Shown here: in pieces, positions 26,906-35,207 of the stretch | Numbering within the stretch: position 1 is the first letter of the stretch | Layout of the letters: every line of letters starts with the position of its first letter | Assembly: GCA_018673255.1 (NCBI GenBank) | Contig: JABHDC010000174.1 | Span: 1-64,000 of the forward strand | Length of the DNA stretch: 64,000 bases | Source: Gemmatimonadota bacterium | Lineage (GTDB): Bacteria; Latescibacterota; UBA2968; UBA8231 | Reading direction: 5' to 3' | The notes under the pieces: model-generated | What the model saw: only the letters and a program-made list of their open reading frames with translations | What the model was told of the DNA's origin: nothing | The model's database searches: none | Position numbers and translations under genes: made by a program

Positions 26906-28189
26906 TCAGTCGCCGGCCTCTTCGGGTTTCGTGTCCTTGAAGACGAAGAACAGGATCAGGGCGCTCATCAGGCGAGTCGTGCCAGCCAGGGCGAAGGTCG
27001 CCCAGTATCCGTATTCGACGATGAGGAAACCGGCGGCAAGACTGGCGATCCCCGACGGTATCTGGAAGCCGGTGACGCGCAGGCTCTGCATGCGTGCCCA
27101 GTATCGGCTGGGGATGATCTGGGTTGTGTAGGTCATCTCTGTTGGCATGGTGATCGCCTCGACGAGCCCGGCCAGCAGGAAGCAGGCCATCCCCAGGGGA
27201 AGGTTGTCCGCGAAGCCGAGAACCACCAGGGCGAGGGAGCCGACGATCCGCGTGGGCACGATGGTGTTGATCGCACCCAGTCGCCGCACCAGGGCCGGTG
27301 CCAGGACGGTACAGGGAACCGCCACAACCTGGCTCAGGAAGAAGACCAGGCCGATGACCGGTGTCGACAGGCCCACGGCCTGCTGGAAGAAAACGTTGAA
27401 GAAGGGGAAGGAGAAACCCATGGATGCGCCCCGGCAGATACTGATGGCGCCAAAGGCGACAAAGGTGCGCAGTGGGAATGGGGCCGCGCCGGTCTGCTCT
27501 CTCGCTTGATCTTGCGGCGCTTTGACATGCACACCGATCAATGGCAGCAATGCCACCAGGCACAGGGCGGCACCGACATACAGTGCCCAGCGGTAGGGCT
27601 CTGGCAGATCCGTGCCGGTGTCCGTCAATCGCCCCATCAACCCGGGCAGTGATCCGGCGACCAGACTCAAGGCCATGCGGGTCACCGTCTGGATGCTGAT
27701 CCAGATCGCGATGGCCTGGGCCCGTCGCTGCGGCCGGGCATTCTCGCTCAGGAAGGGGACGTGGTTGACCCAGATGAAGGTGCCCGCTGTCCCCGACACA
27801 AAGGACAGGGCCAGCAGGAAAGCCGGATTCGTGACTGTGCAGAGACCCACCTGGGTGGTGGCCATGATCGCTGCCGCTGCCAACAGGAAGGGTTTGCGAC
27901 CGATTCGATCGCTGATGATTCCCGTTGGAATGGCCAGCAGTCCGGAGGCGATCGGTGCCAGACCCGCCATCTGCCCGATGAAGTCTTCCTGATAACCCAG
28001 CCTGGTCAGATACAGATTGTAGAGGAGCGACTGGATCGCCATCCCGGCGAAGAGCGGGATGCCGAATAGGAAGAATCGGCGGACATTCGGGCTGTATTCG
28101 CGGAGATTGTAGCCGCTGAAAAGGTCGCTCAAGGCGTCGGTCGGTTGGCGTCGGGTCAGGTCAGATCGCGGCAGGCACGTCGTTCGCAT
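26906..28189 (-). CDS. Major facilitator superfamily transporter
   Basis: About 427 residues and 12 hydrophobic segments. The motif-A loop GIISDRIGRKPF between TM2 and TM3 is characteristic of MFS carriers, and a second copy is weakly visible near TM8 (LAPALVRRLGAINT). A charged cytoplasmic loop separates the halves. The ATG at 28189 (or GTG 28192) lies downstream of a GGAGG. It is divergent from the enolase-sialidase operon with 135 bp between starts; that gap carries two inverted repeats that could control both directions. Likely an inner-membrane importer or exporter of sugar-derived compounds; specificity unknown. Confidence 0.85.
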   Translation of the reverse strand: MRTTCLPRSDLTRRQPTDALSDLFSGYNLREYSPNVRRFFLFGIPLFAGMAIQSLLYNLYLTRLGYQEDFIGQMAGLAPIASGLLAIPTGIISDRIGRKPFLLAAAAIMATTQVGLCTVTNPAFLLALSFVSGTAGTFIWVNHVPFLSENARPQRRAQAIAIWISIQTVTRMALSLVAGSLPGLMGRLTDTGTDLPEPYRWALYVGAALCLVALLPLIGVHVKAPQDQAREQTGAAPFPLRTFVAFGAISICRGASMGFSFPFFNVFFQQAVGLSTPVIGLVFFLSQVVAVPCTVLAPALVRRLGAINTIVPTRIVGSLALVVLGFADNLPLGMACFLLAGLVEAITMPTEMTYTTQIIPSRYWARMQSLRVTGFQIPSGIASLAAGFLIVEYGYWATFALAGTTRLMSALILFFVFKDTKPEEAGD

Positions 28190-28233
28190 CACTCGTCGTG
28201 TGCGGGCCTCCGGGACACAATCTACACAGTTGG

Positions 28234-28295
28234 GCCAATGCCGGATTGGCACGCAACGCATGGAATCCTTGTTTTTGAGGTGACACGCCGGTCAC
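28234..28295. promoter_or_regulatory. Two inverted repeats in the divergent promoter region
   Basis: GCCAAT-gccgg-ATTGGC (28234-28250) is a perfect 6-bp inverted repeat. GTGAC-acgccg-GTCAC (28280-28295) is a perfect 5-bp one. Both lie in the gap between the MFS gene and the enolase-sialidase operon. Operator function is inferred; no regulator gene is adjacent. Confidence 0.45.
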
Positions 28296-28324
28296 ATGAT
28301 GCCCGCGTACAGAAGGATGACGCC

Positions 28325-30598
28325 GTGAAGATCACATCCATCGAGCCCCATCAGATCCACGTGCCGTATATCGAACGCGGCGCTTACGAGTTGAGCCACT
28401 TCCACGATCTGACGGCTCGCACCGTATATGTGGTGCGAACCGATGAAGGCCTGGTCGGGCTGGGAGAGGGTGCCGGCATCGAGTCGGACGAAGTGATCGA
28501 TCGGTATCTGGGCACCAACCCCTTCCAATGGATGGGCGACGAGACGTCACTGGCCCTGGGTACGGCGATGTATGATCTGATGGGCAAGGCGGCAGGAGTG
28601 CCCGTATATCAGCTCTTCGGGCAGAAGCAGCGATCGTGGGTGCCGGTGGCGGCCTGGACGGTCAGTTCGCACCCCGAGCGTATGGCAGCAGCTGTCGCCG
28701 ACTACGCCGAAGCTGGCTACACGTGGATGAAGTTCCACCTGTCGCCCTTCGAGAATGTCATCGATCAGACTGAGGCGATGCAGCGGGTGGCACCGGAGGG
28801 TTTCCGGTTACACTACGACTTCACCATGCACGGTACGGACGATCACATGCCGAGCCTGCTGGATCGCCTGGCTGAGTATCCCATTGCCGGTTGTTTCGAA
28901 GATCCGCTGCCCGGAGAGGATCTGGACGGCTACATCGAACTCAAGCAACGGGCACGCCGGCCGATCGTCCTCCATCACTTCCCGACGCAGGCCACCTATG
29001 AGGTCCTGCGCCGGCCGGCCGATGCCTATATGCTCGGCCATTCCCTCATCGGCGTTGCGCAGAAGCGTGCCGGGTTGTTCGCCGCAGCGGGCGCACCCTT
29101 CATGCTGCAGAATACGGGCAGTGACATCACGCGGGCCATGACGACACACATGATGGCCGCATTCCCGACGGCGAACTTTCACTTCGTCACCACGACGGAG
29201 ATTCTCAGCGAACGCTTCGTGCAGCAGCCGCTGGATCCGGTGAATGGCTTCATCCGCGTTCCGGAGACCCCTGGCCTCGGTGTTGATCTCGATGAGGAGA
29301 AGCTGGCCGAACTCGAGGCGCTCGAGCCTCTGCCGGCGCGACGTTTCCTCCTGCATTCCGTCTATGCCAATGGCGCCCGCCTGCGGACCCGGAAGGATCC
29401 GGCAAATCCCCACTTCATGGTGCGACCTGACTGGAGTCGGGAGTTGCCACCGGTCAGCTTCGTGGCGCCCCAGACAACCAGCTACTGGGACGATGATGGC
29501 ACGAAGGAGTTCGCCGCCGAATACGCTCGCATCGAGGGCGAGGGGACGCAGCTTGAGCAGGTGGATCCAGCGGGATGCGATCGCGCCCAGGTTCTGTCGA
29601 CGCACGTGTTGTGCCGGCAACCGGACCGATACATCGGCTGGCCGACGATCCAGCGTTGCGCTTCAGGTGAGCTGCTCGTCGTCTTCTCGGGGGATCGGGA
29701 AGAACACGTCTGTCCCTGGGGGAAGATGCACCTGGTGCGCAGTGACGACGACGGCCAGAGCTGGTCGGCGGCGCAGATCATTCGTGATGGTCCCCTCGAC
29801 GATCGTGATGCGGGCATCATCGAGACGCGCGCGGGCACGCTGGTTTCCAGCTGGTTTACCTCTCTGGCCTTTGAGAGCAATGATGCCTTTGCCGATCACG
29901 CGGCGACGCTGACCCCGAAGGTGCGAGAAGACGAGTTGGGGCACTGGGTGCATCGGTCCACCGATGGCGGACAGAGCTGGGGTGACAAGATCCGCGTCGA
30001 AGGCACGGCGCCCCACGGGCCGATCCAGTTGCAGGATGGGCGACTGTTGCTGATTGGCAACACCGTGATCGATGGAGAGCCGGCTGTCGTCGCCGAGGAA
30101 TCCGGCGATGATGGAGAGAGCTGGTCCGTCGTCGGCCGGATTCAGGCCACACCCGGACATGAGAATGCACACCTCTGTGAACCCCACCTGGTGGAGACGG
30201 CCAGTGGCCGGATCGTGGCTCTGTTCCGAACGGAATACCCTGATCGCATCCGCCGCGTGTTGTTCCAGTCGCACAGTGACGACGGGGGCAAGTCCTGGAC
30301 ACCGGCCCAACCCACGGCGATCCGCGGCTTCCCGCCGCACCTGATGCGTCTGGCCGATGATCGATTGCTGGTCGTGTACGGTCGTCGAACCGAACCCTTC
30401 GGAGAATTCGCCCGCGTCAGTCGGGATGAAGGCAATACCTGGGGGGAAGAGATGATGCTTTCGCCGTCGCACTCCAGTGACCTTGGTTATCCTGCCTCGA
30501 CACAGCTGGCAGATGGTTCGATCTACACCGTTTTCTATCAGATTGCGAAGCCCGGTGAACAGACCAGCCTCCTCGGCGTGCGCTGGCGGCTGCGATGA
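28325..30598 (+). CDS. Enolase-superfamily enzyme fused to sialidase (BNR) domain
   Basis: One continuous 757-residue frame. Residues 1-~400 are a mandelate-racemase/muconate-lactonising type enolase-superfamily enzyme: KITSIEPHQIHVPYIERGAY, VVRTDEGLVGLGEG, base candidate Lys136 (TWMKFHL), metal ligands Asp165 (LHYDFTM) and Glu192 (FEDPLP). The third-ligand strand reads PIVLHHFPTQ with no acidic residue. Residues ~435-757 are a six-bladed sialidase-like propeller with Asp-box repeats SDDDGQSWS, STDGGQSWG, SGDDGESWS, SDDGGKSWT and SRDEGNTWG. The start GTG 28325 has AAGGA seven bases upstream. It heads a five-gene operon with ATGA overlaps. No signal peptide, so both domains should be cytoplasmic. 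Possibly the propeller releases a sugar acid that the enolase domain dehydrates or racemises. Confidence 0.85.
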   Translation: MKITSIEPHQIHVPYIERGAYELSHFHDLTARTVYVVRTDEGLVGLGEGAGIESDEVIDRYLGTNPFQWMGDETSLALGTAMYDLMGKAAGVPVYQLFGQKQRSWVPVAAWTVSSHPERMAAAVADYAEAGYTWMKFHLSPFENVIDQTEAMQRVAPEGFRLHYDFTMHGTDDHMPSLLDRLAEYPIAGCFEDPLPGEDLDGYIELKQRARRPIVLHHFPTQATYEVLRRPADAYMLGHSLIGVAQKRAGLFAAAGAPFMLQNTGSDITRAMTTHMMAAFPTANFHFVTTTEILSERFVQQPLDPVNGFIRVPETPGLGVDLDEEKLAELEALEPLPARRFLLHSVYANGARLRTRKDPANPHFMVRPDWSRELPPVSFVAPQTTSYWDDDGTKEFAAEYARIEGEGTQLEQVDPAGCDRAQVLSTHVLCRQPDRYIGWPTIQRCASGELLVVFSGDREEHVCPWGKMHLVRSDDDGQSWSAAQIIRDGPLDDRDAGIIETRAGTLVSSWFTSLAFESNDAFADHAATLTPKVREDELGHWVHRSTDGGQSWGDKIRVEGTAPHGPIQLQDGRLLLIGNTVIDGEPAVVAEESGDDGESWSVVGRIQATPGHENAHLCEPHLVETASGRIVALFRTEYPDRIRRVLFQSHSDDGGKSWTPAQPTAIRGFPPHLMRLADDRLLVVYGRRTEPFGEFARVSRDEGNTWGEEMMLSPSHSSDLGYPASTQLADGSIYTVFYQIAKPGEQTSLLGVRWRLR

Positions 30599-30849
30599 TC
30601 GTTGTAGAGAGGATGATGCGCCAGATATTGAAGGAGTCGACACTGCTCACGTTGCTGTTCGTCGTCGCCGTGTTCATGGGCGCTGGTCCCGGACTGCACC
30701 TGATCAACCCTGATGCAGCTGACCCGCAGGCGGTCTTCGTCACCTTCGGGCTGCCGACGATCTACGTGTGGGGCCTCTTCTGGTATATCGTGCAATTCGG
30801 CGTGATTGTCGTCGCCTATCGGCGACACTGGACGCACGACGATGACTGA
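30595..30849 (+). CDS. Small membrane protein preceding a sodium/solute symporter
   Basis: 84 residues with two predicted membrane helices (TLLTLLFVVAVFMGAGPGLHL and a C-terminal VWGLFWYIVQFGVIVVAYRR). Its start overlaps the previous stop (ATGA) and its end overlaps the symporter start by 8 bases. Small two-helix partners precede several SSS-family transporters (YhdT before PanF is one case), so an accessory-subunit role is likely. No sequence family is recognised with certainty. Confidence 0.75.
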   Translation: MIVVERMMRQILKESTLLTLLFVVAVFMGAGPGLHLINPDAADPQAVFVTFGLPTIYVWGLFWYIVQFGVIVVAYRRHWTHDDD

Positions 30850-32467
30850 GTCTCTCGATGCGGGTCTGGGGCGCGCTCCTTATGTGATGATCGTCCTCTA
30901 TCTGGGCGTGCTGCTCGTATTCGGTATCCTGGGATATCGGCGACGGCAGACGGACAGCGAGGAAGACTACTACCTGGCGGGTCGTTCGCAGGGCTGGATC
31001 GTGTCGTCCCTGACGATCATGGCCACCTTCTTCAGTTCCTTCGCCCTGCTCGGTGCGCCGGGCATGGTCTATCGAGACGGCGTCGTCTTTGCCCTGTTCA
31101 GTCTGAACGTGCCCGTCGCCGGTGTCGCTATCTATCTGCTCGGTGCGCGCATCCGTCGGGCAGGGCTCGAGGGAGGCTTCGTCACGCCGGCGGATATGAT
31201 CGCCGCACACTATCAGGCTCCCGTGTCCCTGCGCCTGCTGGTGGCCCTGGTGGGCCTGCTCTACGCCGTGCCCTACGTGGTGATGCAGATCCAGGCGGGT
31301 GGCATCGTCTCGCAGCAGCTGTTCGGTCGTGATGCCTTCGAGACGGGTGCCTGTATTCTGGCCCTGATCACCATGCTCTACATCATGGTGGGCGGCATGC
31401 GTTCAGTGGCCTGGACCGATGCGGTGCAGGGCGCCCTGCTGGTGGGCGGCATGCTGCTGGCAGGGATCGCGGCCGTTGCCGTGCTCGGCGGGCCGGGCGC
31501 GTTCTTCGATGCTGTGGCCGATCTGCCGCCCCGCTCGCTGTCGGCGCCCGGCACGTTGGGGCGCTGGACGCCGGAGGTGCTGTTCACGGCATCGATCTTC
31601 GCCTCACTCGGATCGATGATCCAGCCGGCGCAGTGGATGCGCTTCTATGCGGCCAGATCCACTCAGGTGCTCAGGCGATCGGCGCTGATCTTCGCCGCCG
31701 TGCTGACCCTCTGCTTCTTCTTTGGTGTCATGCTCGTCGGCCTGGGCGGGCAGGTCCTGTATCCCCTGGTGGATGCAGCCGGCAGTTACAGTTTTGATGC
31801 AGCGGGCCGGGTGTTGCCCCATGCGGCGGTGGGACAATCGGCACGTGAATTCGATCAGATCCTGGTGGTGGTGCTCAAGAATCATCTGCCGGAGTTGCTC
31901 GGCTCGGCAGGTGTCGTGCTGGCCTCACTGATCCTGGTGGCGATCATGGCAGCGGCAATGAGCACAGCCGACTCAAATCTGCATGCGCTCAGTGCCCTGG
32001 TGACCCACGACATCTACGACCAGTTCATTCGGCCTCAGGCCAGTCAACGTGAGCGGGTGTGGGTGGGGCGGCTGCTGATCTTTGTGGTGACGAGTCTGGC
32101 TCTGTTGCTGGTTGTGATCGCCCATCGATCAGAGAGCAATCCGCTGTCGATGATCGTCATCCTGGGGCTACTGGCGATCGCCTTCTCGACCCAGTTGCTG
32201 CCCCTGACCATCGACATGCTGTTTCTGAAGCGGGGCACCCGTGAAGGCGCCATTGCTGGATTGGTCGCTGGCGTGGTGACCATCTTCGTTCTCAGCCCCT
32301 TCTTCCCCATGCTGGCTGGTGACGCACTGGGTGGTGTGCTGGCGACGATGCGTGGCATGATCGACACTGGCGCCTGGGGTCTGGTCGTCAACGTCACGGC
32401 CTTTGTCCTCGTCAGCCTGCAGACCCAGAAGCCGACACATCTTATAGATCACACGGAGGCAGAATGA
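30842..32467 (+). CDS. SSS-family sodium:solute symporter
   Basis: 541 residues from ATG 30842; the frame is open to 30806, but that start lies inside the small partner gene. About 13 hydrophobic helices. Family landmarks are SEEDYYLAGRSQGW after TM1, MATFFSSFALLGAPGMVYRDG, YIMVGGMRSVAWTDAVQG in TM5-6, and IMAAAMSTADSNLHALSALV, in which the Ser/Thr residues line the conserved Na+ site. A Na+-driven importer of a sugar, sugar acid or sialic-acid-like compound is expected. It is translationally coupled to the small membrane protein and, by ATGA, to the oxidoreductase downstream. Confidence 0.93.
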   Translation: MTESLDAGLGRAPYVMIVLYLGVLLVFGILGYRRRQTDSEEDYYLAGRSQGWIVSSLTIMATFFSSFALLGAPGMVYRDGVVFALFSLNVPVAGVAIYLLGARIRRAGLEGGFVTPADMIAAHYQAPVSLRLLVALVGLLYAVPYVVMQIQAGGIVSQQLFGRDAFETGACILALITMLYIMVGGMRSVAWTDAVQGALLVGGMLLAGIAAVAVLGGPGAFFDAVADLPPRSLSAPGTLGRWTPEVLFTASIFASLGSMIQPAQWMRFYAARSTQVLRRSALIFAAVLTLCFFFGVMLVGLGGQVLYPLVDAAGSYSFDAAGRVLPHAAVGQSAREFDQILVVVLKNHLPELLGSAGVVLASLILVAIMAAAMSTADSNLHALSALVTHDIYDQFIRPQASQRERVWVGRLLIFVVTSLALLLVVIAHRSESNPLSMIVILGLLAIAFSTQLLPLTIDMLFLKRGTREGAIAGLVAGVVTIFVLSPFFPMLAGDALGGVLATMRGMIDTGAWGLVVNVTAFVLVSLQTQKPTHLIDHTEAE

Positions 32468-33594
32468 CCAGCACCGATCCGCGTCGCTATCGCGTCGCCA
32501 TCGTCGGTGGCGCCGGCATGTGGGGGCGCCATTACCTGACATCCGCCGTTGAGCATGAGCAGTGCGATCCGATCCTCGTCGATACATCAGATCGGCGCGA
32601 CGAGTTCGCCGAGCATCACGGCGTGACCGATGTGTATGCGACACTCGACGAGTTATTCGCCAACGAAGTGCCAGATGTCGTGTGCTGCGTATTGCCCGTG
32701 CAAGTGGCTCCATCGCAGGTGCTGGCCTGCGTCGAGGCAGGCGTGAGGGTGGTGTCCTGCGAGAAGCCGATCGCCGTCGAACTGGCTGAAGCGGATCATG
32801 TGGTGAAGACCTGCCGCGACCGGGGTGTCGCCTTCGGATGCGCCACTGCCCACTACGAAGTGCCCCTGCTATATGAGACGGCGGCCTGGCTTGCCTCGGG
32901 TGAGTTTGGTCAGATCACGGGTGCCGCCATTCCAGGCGGGCTGCCTGTCGAGGTCGCCGGGGCTGGCTGTGTACAGATGACCCAGCTGCGCGGTCTCACG
33001 GGCAGGGAAATCGAGTGGGTCGAGGGGTGGGAGCTGGCGTCTGAGGGTGGCTATCGGGCACCGGAGGCGAGTGATCTGGAGGCGGATTGCCCGGCCTACG
33101 GGCGCATGGGCCTGACGGGTGATATCATCTGTGAAGTGCCCCAGCCCCTGGGCGAAGGGCCCGTTCGCTGTCGCGTGTCGGTCACCACGACCGAGGGCCG
33201 ACTGTATCTGCAGTACCCGCTTCCGATCATTCTGCAGGGAGAAGGGGCGCGGGCCACACCGGTCTACCCGGACTTCCTCGAGCAGGAGACCGGCTGGCGT
33301 TCGATGACACCGCGCCTTCAATCCCTGTTGGATGCTGTAGATGCCGGCGACGGACAGGTGAAGTGTTCCGGCCACGACTACCGGCAGGCCCTGGAAGCGG
33401 CGATCGCCTTCAAGTTGTCGGCAGCCAATGGCCACGAGCGGATCGATCTGCCCCTTGTCGATCGATCGCACAAGATCTATCCCCATCCCTATCGCATGCG
33501 GGGAGGAGATGTCGCGGGCTACGAGAGCATCGGCTACGAGTCGGCGCCACAAGTTGAGCAGCGGCGGGCCCGGCGCAAGAAATCAAAGTCATGA
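32464..33594 (+). CDS. Gfo/Idh/MocA-family oxidoreductase
   Basis: A 376-residue NAD(P)-dependent sugar or cyclitol dehydrogenase. The Rossmann part begins RVAIVGGAGMWGRHY. EKPIAVELAEAD carries the conserved EKP lysine that positions the nicotinamide and substrate. The C-terminal half (GREIEWVEGWEL, CSGHDYRQALEAAIAFKLSA) is the alpha/beta substrate domain. It overlaps the symporter (ATGA 32464-32467) and the GH32-like gene (33591-33594). A role in oxidising the imported or released sugar is inferred from this operon. A Lys/Arg-rich tail (RRARRKKSKS) ends the protein. Confidence 0.88.
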   Translation: MTSTDPRRYRVAIVGGAGMWGRHYLTSAVEHEQCDPILVDTSDRRDEFAEHHGVTDVYATLDELFANEVPDVVCCVLPVQVAPSQVLACVEAGVRVVSCEKPIAVELAEADHVVKTCRDRGVAFGCATAHYEVPLLYETAAWLASGEFGQITGAAIPGGLPVEVAGAGCVQMTQLRGLTGREIEWVEGWELASEGGYRAPEASDLEADCPAYGRMGLTGDIICEVPQPLGEGPVRCRVSVTTTEGRLYLQYPLPIILQGEGARATPVYPDFLEQETGWRSMTPRLQSLLDAVDAGDGQVKCSGHDYRQALEAAIAFKLSAANGHERIDLPLVDRSHKIYPHPYRMRGGDVAGYESIGYESAPQVEQRRARRKKSKS

Positions 33595-35174
33595 CCGCCG
33601 AACGTCGTGCCGTCGCCGTGTCCCGGCGACGGGCGACGGATGCCCACGCCCCGTTGTTCCACTTCATTGCACCCGAGGGGCCGGCCGTGCCCTTCGATCC
33701 GAACGGGGCGATCTGGTGGAAGGGGCGTTATCACCTCTTCTACATCTTTCAGGATCCGGACCTGCCCCACGGCGGACACTGCTGGGGGCACGCCTCCAGT
33801 GCTGATCTGCTGCAATGGACCTATCACCCGACTGCGCTGGCACCCGCTCCCGGTGACCCCGACACGGGGATCTTCTCCGGGGGCGCCTTCATCGACAAGA
33901 CCGGTGTGCCGACCATCATCTACCACGGCGTCGGTGCCGGCACCTGCCTGGCGCGGGCCCTGGACGACGAGCTGATCGAGTGGGAGAAGTATCCGGAGAA
34001 TCCGGTGATTCCCGAGACCCGCGAGGGCGCCGAGGGCTTTGGTGTCTACAATGTGTTCGACCCTCATTGCTGGCTCGAAGGGGACACGTACTACGCGATC
34101 CTCGGTGGTAAGGTGAAGCCCCACGATCTGCGTGACACGGCATATCTCTTCACGTCACAGGATCTGATCTCCTGGCGCTACGAGCGTCCCTTCTACCATC
34201 CCCATCCGCACTGGACGGGCGAGGAGGAAGACTGCGCCTGTCCCGATTTCTTCTACCTGCCCGGATCGACAGCTGGCAGCGTGAACCCGGACCAGGGCAG
34301 ACACTGCCTGGTTTGCATCTCTCATCCCAGGGGTGCCCGCTACTACCTGGGCGACTGGCGTGATGGCACCTTCATCCCCGAGTCGCACACACGCATGAAC
34401 TGGCCCGGTGGCGGATGTTTCGCGCCCGAAACGCTGCTGGATGGTGACGGGCGGCGGATCTTCTGGGCGTGGGCGATCGAGGCCAGGCCCTGGTTCCTCG
34501 ACGGGAAGCAGGCGCTGGGGGTGATGACGATGCCCCGCGTGTTGAGTCTGGGCGACGATGGTCAGTTGCGCATTGCACCACCGGTGGAATTGCGGCAGTT
34601 GAGGCAGGGCGCCGACCTGGTCACCGAATCCAGCGATGGGCCAGGTGAGTCTGGTGATCAGTCTGGCACGCAGGTCGGGTCACCCCGGGAGCGGCATGAG
34701 GAGTTGGAGCTGACTGGCCAGCGCCAGGAACTGAGCCTGGCGGGAGATGCCCTCGAGATCCTGGTGGAGGCCGACCGGCTCTGCCGTGTTGAGCTGGATG
34801 TGCGACGAACACCCGATGGAGCCGAGACGACGTCGATCATCCTGGATCCGCAGGCAGGATCGGTATCGATCGATACAACCCAATCGAGTCTGGACGCGGA
34901 TGTATGGCGCTCTGACCCCATCGTGATGGCAGATGATCGCGTCGATGTCCCTGTACAGGTCGCGCCCCTGAGCGTCTGTGACGGTGACCCCCTTCGACTT
35001 CACGTATTCGTGGATCGTTCGATCATCGAGGTCTTCGTCAATGAACGGGTCTGCATGACGGGACGTGCCTATCCGAGTCGCGCTGATGCCACCGGTGTAG
35101 CGATTCGTGGTGAGGGCACTGTGCGCATTCAGGGCTGGCAACTCGGTGTTGCAGCAGGGCTGCCGGCCATGTAG
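33591..35174 (+). CDS. GH32-like beta-fructosidase family protein with altered catalytic motifs
   Basis: A 527-residue, five-bladed propeller plus C-terminal beta-sandwich. The nucleophile motif is PFDPNG (Asp37), followed by YHLFYIFQDP, FSGG at 95-98, and RIFWAWAIEARPW. The C-terminal module ends LRLHVFVDRSIIEVFVNE, a GH32 hallmark. Two motifs deviate: the usual RDP reads FDP (156-158), and the EC-P acid/base motif reads CACPDFF with Ala where Glu is expected. Three Glu at 211-213 lie just upstream and may substitute. No signal peptide. It is the last gene of the overlapping operon from 28325. It may be a fructosidase on imported fructosides or a diverged enzyme with another substrate. Confidence 0.82.
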   Translation: MTAERRAVAVSRRRATDAHAPLFHFIAPEGPAVPFDPNGAIWWKGRYHLFYIFQDPDLPHGGHCWGHASSADLLQWTYHPTALAPAPGDPDTGIFSGGAFIDKTGVPTIIYHGVGAGTCLARALDDELIEWEKYPENPVIPETREGAEGFGVYNVFDPHCWLEGDTYYAILGGKVKPHDLRDTAYLFTSQDLISWRYERPFYHPHPHWTGEEEDCACPDFFYLPGSTAGSVNPDQGRHCLVCISHPRGARYYLGDWRDGTFIPESHTRMNWPGGGCFAPETLLDGDGRRIFWAWAIEARPWFLDGKQALGVMTMPRVLSLGDDGQLRIAPPVELRQLRQGADLVTESSDGPGESGDQSGTQVGSPRERHEELELTGQRQELSLAGDALEILVEADRLCRVELDVRRTPDGAETTSIILDPQAGSVSIDTTQSSLDADVWRSDPIVMADDRVDVPVQVAPLSVCDGDPLRLHVFVDRSIIEVFVNERVCMTGRAYPSRADATGVAIRGEGTVRIQGWQLGVAAGLPAM

Positions 35175-35207
35175 GCAGTATCGCAGATCGCAGAAAGGGG
35201 AGAGCAT

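Noticed and set aside
29480..29600. Frameshift or assembly join as the origin of the enolase-sialidase fusion
   Set aside because: The frame is continuous with no compositional break and the linker encodes ordinary protein; direct read evidence is still not available here.
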